Positions 60,294 to 64,000 of a stretch of 64,000 nucleotides of DNA are shown here, one piece after another. The notes beneath the pieces are model-generated. The model did not search any database. It saw only the letters and a list, made by a program, of their open reading frames with translations, and had not been told where the DNA came from. How positions within the stretch are numbered: the first letter of the stretch is position 1; each line of letters starts with the position of its first letter. The position numbers were made by a program, and so were the translations under genes. Source of the DNA: Kineothrix sp. MB12-C1 (GTDB taxonomy: Bacteria > Bacillota > Clostridia > Lachnospirales > Lachnospiraceae); the NCBI RefSeq assembly GCF_030863805.1, contig NZ_CP132957.1:930001-994000 (forward strand). The letters are read 5' to 3'.

Positions 60294-61105
60294 AATTCAA
60301 ACCTCCTATCATAATGTTTTCGTAGTATGCTATACATATAAATCCAATCTCTTAAGCCTTTAAAATAAAAAACAGATACAGATAATACGGTTGCACCGAT
60401 GGAAGATATAAGAGTTGCTGCCAAAGTATCCGCTACCGGCCAATACATTGACAATGTATTTATAAATGCGTGGTACATTATACAGAACCACACATTTTTA
60501 CTTGCCTGATAGATAGAAGCCAGTGAAAAAGACTGACCAAGTACGAACAGCGCAAATATCAAGAAGGACATCTCACTTTATCCGGATCCTGGGATGAAAA
60601 ACATTGGTAGATGCCATGCCCACCATATGAACGCAGTAATAACTGTTGCAATAAAATACGAAAATTGTTTTTCCAGAGTCGGCTGCAACAAATACCTCCA
60701 CCCAATTTCCTCCATTCCACCATCCATAATCATTAGAGGAAAGACCGGAATCCAGAGATACCATACTATGCCTAAATTTGTCTTACATAAGAGAATTGAT
60801 GGAATAAATAGTACGGCTAAAAACACAAAAGCTAACAGATATTGCTTCCATTTTGCTTTTACAGAAAATGCAATTTTTAAAAAGTCCTTTATTGTATTAA
60901 TTGCTATATTTTTCTTTTAAAAAATATAGGAAAAAATGGTAGGAGCCCATGTGCCCCCAATATACAGAATTGTACCAGGTAGCGAGTCAACTCCAAATAA
61001 CCCGACTCTGCCTGCTGCTATTATTATGCCCCATGATAAATAAGTAAGAAAAAAGGTATACACTAAAAACTTAATTATCGTTCGGTTATCCAATATCATT
61101 CTCAT
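60290..61105 (-). pseudogene. CPBP/CAAX-type membrane protease, broken
   Basis: Three frames together make one protein of about 270 residues: N-part (60917-61105), middle (60578-60826, with MEEIGWRYLL motif 1 and WWAWHLPMFF motif 2) and C-part (60290-60571, CIMYHAFIN motif 3). The N-part and middle are separated by frameshifts between about 60880 and 60935; the middle and C-part by one in-frame TAA (60578-60580). The motifs are intact, so inactivation looks recent. Confidence 0.8.
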
Positions 61106-61182
61106 CTTCTCCCAGTCTTCTTTATTACTATCTAATGCTTTCGCTTATTTTTGCAAATTAATTTTCCGATTGTTTATCGGGC

Positions 61183-61797
61183 TTAGCTACGGTCACTTTC
61201 GCTGCCTTTCATTAATTCGCTACTCTGTCTCCTGAACATATCCGCAATCCACTCACCTTTAGGGCATGGTGCGTCCGGCAACACTGCCATTTGCTCACAG
61301 ATACCTTGAATAGCACTCCAATAGGCAATACTTAATGCGTAAGGATCACCATCACGAATCACACCTTGCCGCTGACCGCGACTCATTAAATCTATAGTGG
61401 AAGTGTAAATATCCAGTGCCATAACATCGTCTTTAAGCGATTGAGGCGCAGATCCGGTGTAATATACCTGACCCATCAAAACAAACATTTTGGCCGCAAA
61501 AGGGTGTTCTTTCAAACCACTAAATATGGATTCTGCGGTGTTTCGCAAATAGGATAACGGCTCGTCATCTTCTGTCGGCAGAGCATTAGTCGGGCCAGAA
61601 ATTCCGATTTTAATCAGTTCCTCATAAAGTGCTTCCTTAGACCTAAAATAATGAAACAAAAGCCCCGTACTCATGCCAACCGACTTGGCAATGTCCGTGA
61701 CTTTTGTTGCCGCATAGCCTTTTTTTATGAACAAATCAAGCGCTACTGAAAGAATCTCCCAATACCTTTTTTCTCTTTGATCATCTCGAATGCCCAT
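61183..61797 (-). CDS. TetR/AcrR family regulator
   Basis: The 204-residue protein has the HTH VTDIAKSVGMSTGLLFHYFRSKEALYEEL (about 33-60) and a helical ligand domain. Its promoter carries an 18-bp perfect palindrome over the -10, so autorepression is likely. It is the first gene of the operon CPBP pseudogene, small membrane protein, flavodoxin, EFR1. Confidence 0.87.
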   Translation of the reverse strand: MGIRDDQREKRYWEILSVALDLFIKKGYAATKVTDIAKSVGMSTGLLFHYFRSKEALYEELIKIGISGPTNALPTEDDEPLSYLRNTAESIFSGLKEHPFAAKMFVLMGQVYYTGSAPQSLKDDVMALDIYTSTIDLMSRGQRQGVIRDGDPYALSIAYWSAIQGICEQMAVLPDAPCPKGEWIADMFRRQSSELMKGSESDRS

Positions 61798-61814
61798 ATA
61801 CTGAACCTCTTTTC

Positions 61815-61858
61815 ACTGAATATATATTCAGTATAGTAAGTATGGTATATGTTGTCAA
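61815..61858 (-). promoter_or_regulatory. TetR promoter with overlapping 18-bp palindrome
   Basis: On the minus strand TTGACA (61853-61858) and TATACT (61830-61835) are 17 bases apart. ACTGAATATATATTCAGT (61815-61832) is a perfect palindrome that overlaps the -10 by three bases. Confidence 0.8.
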
Positions 61859-61879
61859 GAGAAACATAGCGTACAATTA

Positions 61880-62062
61880 AAATCGATGAGGGCAAATACT
61901 TTACGAAGTTTAGTCCGTAGCTCAGCGTTTTTCGGGTCTAAAACCCATCCCAATTTTCGCCAATTCCATTTCCAGCCCCCTTGAAATGAATCGAACATGC
62001 TACCTCTTTATTTTGCGCTATCTGCTGCATTTTAGTTGAATTTGCCGTAGTTGTGACTAAAA
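61880..62062 (-). pseudogene. Flavin split-barrel (PPOX-like) gene fragment
   Basis: The minus strand reads VTTTANSTKMQQIAQNKEVA then, in another frame, GWVLDPKNAELRTKLRKVFA. The pattern (TxxxSxKxxQIxxNxxVA ... LDPxxxxLxxKLRxxF) is that of pyridoxamine-phosphate-oxidase-like proteins. It has no start and at least one frameshift. Confidence 0.4.
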
Positions 62063-62077
62063 AACACCATACTCATT

Positions 62078-62821
62078 TTAATGGCTATCTTTGTTTAAAG
62101 AATGAACCGCCATAATAAAGCTGATTGCACCTAAGACAAGGAGAAGTCCTCCTGTAGAAAGTAACTGATACCAATCAATTGTTGTGCTTTGTGATAACAT
62201 TCTAAGGCTATTGATAACATGGGTAAATGGATTAATCATTGCTGCAATTTGGAATCCGCCCTGAAGTTGTTCAAAAGGTATTAACGCTGAACTGACAAAG
62301 AACAATGGTAAAGTAAAAGTGTTTATAAGGGCTATAAAGGAATTTTCATCTGGCAGTGTAAGACTGATGCTATAAGACATTGCTGCCACAAATGCTACCG
62401 TCAGGAACAATAATATAGCCATAATCAGCACCCCGCTTATCCCCGATGCAATTCGCACAGACATAAGAAAAGCGATACCCATCAAAATTGTAATCTGGAT
62501 AAATGACAGGACAGCAGCATCTAATATATGAGCCAGTATAATTGAGCTTCTTTTCACCGGTGAAATCATAATTCGGTAAAAGCTTCCCTCTGTTTTTAAT
62601 GAATAGTTGGCAATTCCACTTACACCGGAGCTAGACAGGACTCCCATAACTAAGATGCCGGGCAAGATAAATGCTGTGTAATTTTCTTCGGACTTACTGC
62701 CACTAAATATGGTGCTGAATAGCAGAAGCCATATAAGCGGCTGCACTAATGTCATAATAATTGTTACCGGATTTTGAAAGCGCCACTTCACACTTCTCCA
62801 AAAAAGGTTATAAGTTTGCAT
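62078..62821 (-). CDS. ABC-2 type permease (DrrB-like)
   Basis: The ATG at 62821 has GAGGAGG about nine bases upstream. The 247-residue protein has six membrane segments and the ABC-2 signature region (about 90-230, INPFTHVINSLRML). It belongs to daunorubicin/drug export-type transporters. Its ATPase gene, overlapping upstream by 14 bases, is cut by the IS3 element, so the pump is probably not functional unless the ATPase is supplied elsewhere. Confidence 0.85.
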   Translation of the reverse strand: MQTYNLFWRSVKWRFQNPVTIIMTLVQPLIWLLLFSTIFSGSKSEENYTAFILPGILVMGVLSSSGVSGIANYSLKTEGSFYRIMISPVKRSSIILAHILDAAVLSFIQITILMGIAFLMSVRIASGISGVLIMAILLFLTVAFVAAMSYSISLTLPDENSFIALINTFTLPLFFVSSALIPFEQLQGGFQIAAMINPFTHVINSLRMLSQSTTIDWYQLLSTGGLLLVLGAISFIMAVHSLNKDSH

Positions 62822-62928
62822 TGCGAACGCCCTCCTCATTTCGTTGTGTAAGAGACAGGAAAATGTCATCAAGACTGGGCGTTACAACTCCAATTGATGA
62901 GTAAGGGATTTGTTTGTCTGATAAGAAT
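62808..62928 (-). pseudogene. ABC ATPase 3' end, truncated by IS3
   Basis: The frame reads FLSDKQIPYSSIGVVTPSLD and DIFLSLTQRNEEGVRNANL, the C-terminal domain of DrrA-like ATPases (TPSLDDIFL). It begins exactly at the IS3 end at 62929, so the element separates it from the rest of the gene. Confidence 0.8.
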
Positions 62929-62976
62929 TGATATTGTCAATATTGGTTTACACTTTTTTCTCAAGAATGTTCGACC

Positions 62977-63882
62977 TTATGCTGCCTCCTGCAATGAATC
63001 ATAGTACTGCTGTCGCTTAACCATCGGAGGTAAGCCACCGTTAGCTGAACAGATTCGCCGGTTATTCCAATAGCCGATGAAGTATCTCCAAATAAGAGTT
63101 TTTAACTGTTCTACTGTCATTGAGCTGGTATCGTAACGTCCATAAAGTAATTCCTCTTTGAATCTTGCCCACATACTTTCACATCTGGCATTGTCATGGC
63201 ATCTGCCACCGGCACTGTTCATGCTTTGAAGAATGCCATATTTGTTGATTGCCTTACGATATAACCCGCTGGTATACTGCGTACCTCTGTCACTGTGAAG
63301 AATAGCTCCCCTAAGCATAGGATAGGCTCTATAAGCGTTATCTAAGGTTTGTTCACAAAGGGGAGCTTTCATATTTGTATCCATGGCAAGACCCAATACC
63401 GCTAAATCGTAGCAGTCAAAGATGGCTGAAACATACAGTTTTCCATCAGAAGCTTTTATTTCAGTCATATCAGTAATACATTTTTTTAGAGGTTTTTCAG
63501 CAGTGAAGTCACGTTTTATTAAATCATCTGATTTCCGGGCTTCTTTGTCAGCTTTAGTAATACCATTAGGCTTGCGTTTTGGTTTGTGATTAAGACCAAT
63601 TTCGTCCATGACACGATAAACAGTTCTCTCGCCGGGAATGTGTATACCCTCCGGCTGTTTGAGTTGTAATGCCTGATACATACGGATTCTTCCATAAGTG
63701 TCATTACATTCATCCTCACTACAAATATCAAGCATTGCATCTGCCAATTCCTGATATTTCCATGGAGCATCCTTTGCTTTTAGGTATTTATTGAATGCTT
63801 GTCTGGAAACATGAAGCACTCTGCAATAAAAAGAAATTTTGCCCTTAATCTCGCCGTCATCAGTTTTGGTTGCAATAAACAT
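62977..63882 (-). CDS. IS3 family transposase OrfB, copy 2
   Basis: The 301-residue product is identical to that of copy 1 (38440-39345), with the full DDE triad. In this copy the frame stays open upstream to 63951 because of the single-base difference in orfA. Confidence 0.9.
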   Translation of the reverse strand: MFIATKTDDGEIKGKISFYCRVLHVSRQAFNKYLKAKDAPWKYQELADAMLDICSEDECNDTYGRIRMYQALQLKQPEGIHIPGERTVYRVMDEIGLNHKPKRKPNGITKADKEARKSDDLIKRDFTAEKPLKKCITDMTEIKASDGKLYVSAIFDCYDLAVLGLAMDTNMKAPLCEQTLDNAYRAYPMLRGAILHSDRGTQYTSGLYRKAINKYGILQSMNSAGGRCHDNARCESMWARFKEELLYGRYDTSSMTVEQLKTLIWRYFIGYWNNRRICSANGGLPPMVKRQQYYDSLQEAA

Positions 63883-64000
63883 CAGTCTCTGTTTTTTGCT
63901 GACTTCCGACGGCTGGCTGCGAAAAAGCACTGGCTTCTTCGAGAAATTCATTTTCTTCTTTTAAACGACGGATTTCCTTATCCTGCTCTTTAATGCGCTT
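63860..64000 (-). pseudogene. IS3 OrfA, copy 2, frame-disrupted (partial)
   Basis: The T-run is one base short relative to copy 1, so the orfA frame continues SQPAVGSQQKTETDVYCNQN and ends at 63860 instead of the normal stop. The -1 slip at A_AAA_AAC would no longer reach orfB (a +1 shift would be needed), so transposase production is probably impaired. The 5' part is outside the window. Confidence 0.7.

Larger units (their letters stand above)
62929..64000 (-). mobile_element. IS3 family element, copy 2 (runs off window)
   Basis: Its inner end (TGATATTGTC at 62929) is identical to the right end of copy 1 (39393), and OrfB is identical. It is in inverse orientation and should end near 64309. 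It differs from copy 1 by one T in a T-run (five at 63922-63926 on the complement, six in copy 1). Confidence 0.9.

Noticed and set aside
38013-64000. Composite transposon formed by the two IS3 copies
   Set aside because: IS3 elements rarely form composite transposons, copy 2 seems defective and no outer target duplication can be checked.
1-64000. tRNA or rRNA genes
   Set aside because: No sequence with tRNA clover-leaf ends or rRNA core words was seen by eye; a covariance search was not possible.

Overview
The window looks like a chromosomal segment of a low-GC, spore-forming Clostridia species, most likely Lachnospiraceae. Support comes from the house-keeping gene set (thrS, purA, cobO), a Thr T-box leader, a BclA/BclB-like collagen-repeat protein, an ISLre2-type insertion sequence and short palindromic intergenic repeats. 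The family assignment is an inference from gene content; no rRNA gene or other direct marker is present.

Bases 1 to about 24.3 kb are chromosome-like. In order they hold: the 5' end of thrS with a T-box (specifier ACC) and a small membrane-protein gene between leader and thrS; a SEC-C protein; a PAS-GGDEF-HD-GYP c-di-GMP protein; HAD and LysR genes; an ISLre2 element with a visible 9-bp target duplication; purA; an MGMT-like protein; a CPA2 antiporter; three tandem 79-bp repeats; an orphan KdpE-like regulator; cobO with a MetH-activation-like gene; a metal-efflux operon (ICMT-like, ArsR, HMA, P1B ATPase) with a promoter/operator that can be read directly; a sugar nucleotidyltransferase; an AraC regulator; a Cthe_2159-like lipoprotein; a HIT protein; a Ca2+-type P-type ATPase; and a collagen-like gene with no recognisable start.

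From 24.3 kb the content becomes accessory. First comes a plus-strand block: a PUA/ASCH-like protein, a Gp37/Gp68 (DUF5131) protein, two AraC-GyrI regulators and an M28 peptidase. Then 29.2-37.9 kb is a recombination module of an integrative element: three consecutive large serine recombinases, a DUF6870-like protein, a DinG/XPD-like helicase and a sigma-region-4-like protein whose ribosome site lies in a perfect hairpin. An IS3-family element (38.0-39.4 kb, TTT target duplication, A_AAA_AAC slippery site) sits just upstream of it. No conjugation genes are in view.

From 39.4 to 62.9 kb lies cargo and debris, bounded by a second, inverted IS3 copy that runs off the window. It starts with a minus-strand c-di-GMP-I (GEMM) riboswitch and its terminator, followed only by a gene scrap. 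Next come FtsX-type ABC exporters (one ATPase internally deleted, in a duplicated segment), a GNAT/TetR divergent pair with two identical-arm operators, a two-component system, a truncated IS1182-type transposase, a GC-rich M55 peptidase with repeats foreign to the rest, a second PUA-like/AraC-GyrI pair, a MerR regulon-type promoter, flavodoxin and ferredoxin genes behind an autoregulated TetR, and a drug-type ABC permease whose ATPase was cut by the IS3. Many genes here are fragments, frameshifts or fusions, so the block appears to have been assembled by repeated recombination and decay.

The most unusual items are the orphan c-di-GMP riboswitch in mobile DNA, the recurring PUA-like/AraC-GyrI association, the hairpin over the sigma-like gene's ribosome site, the membrane-protein gene inside the thrS T-box transcript, and the 79-bp tandem repeat.
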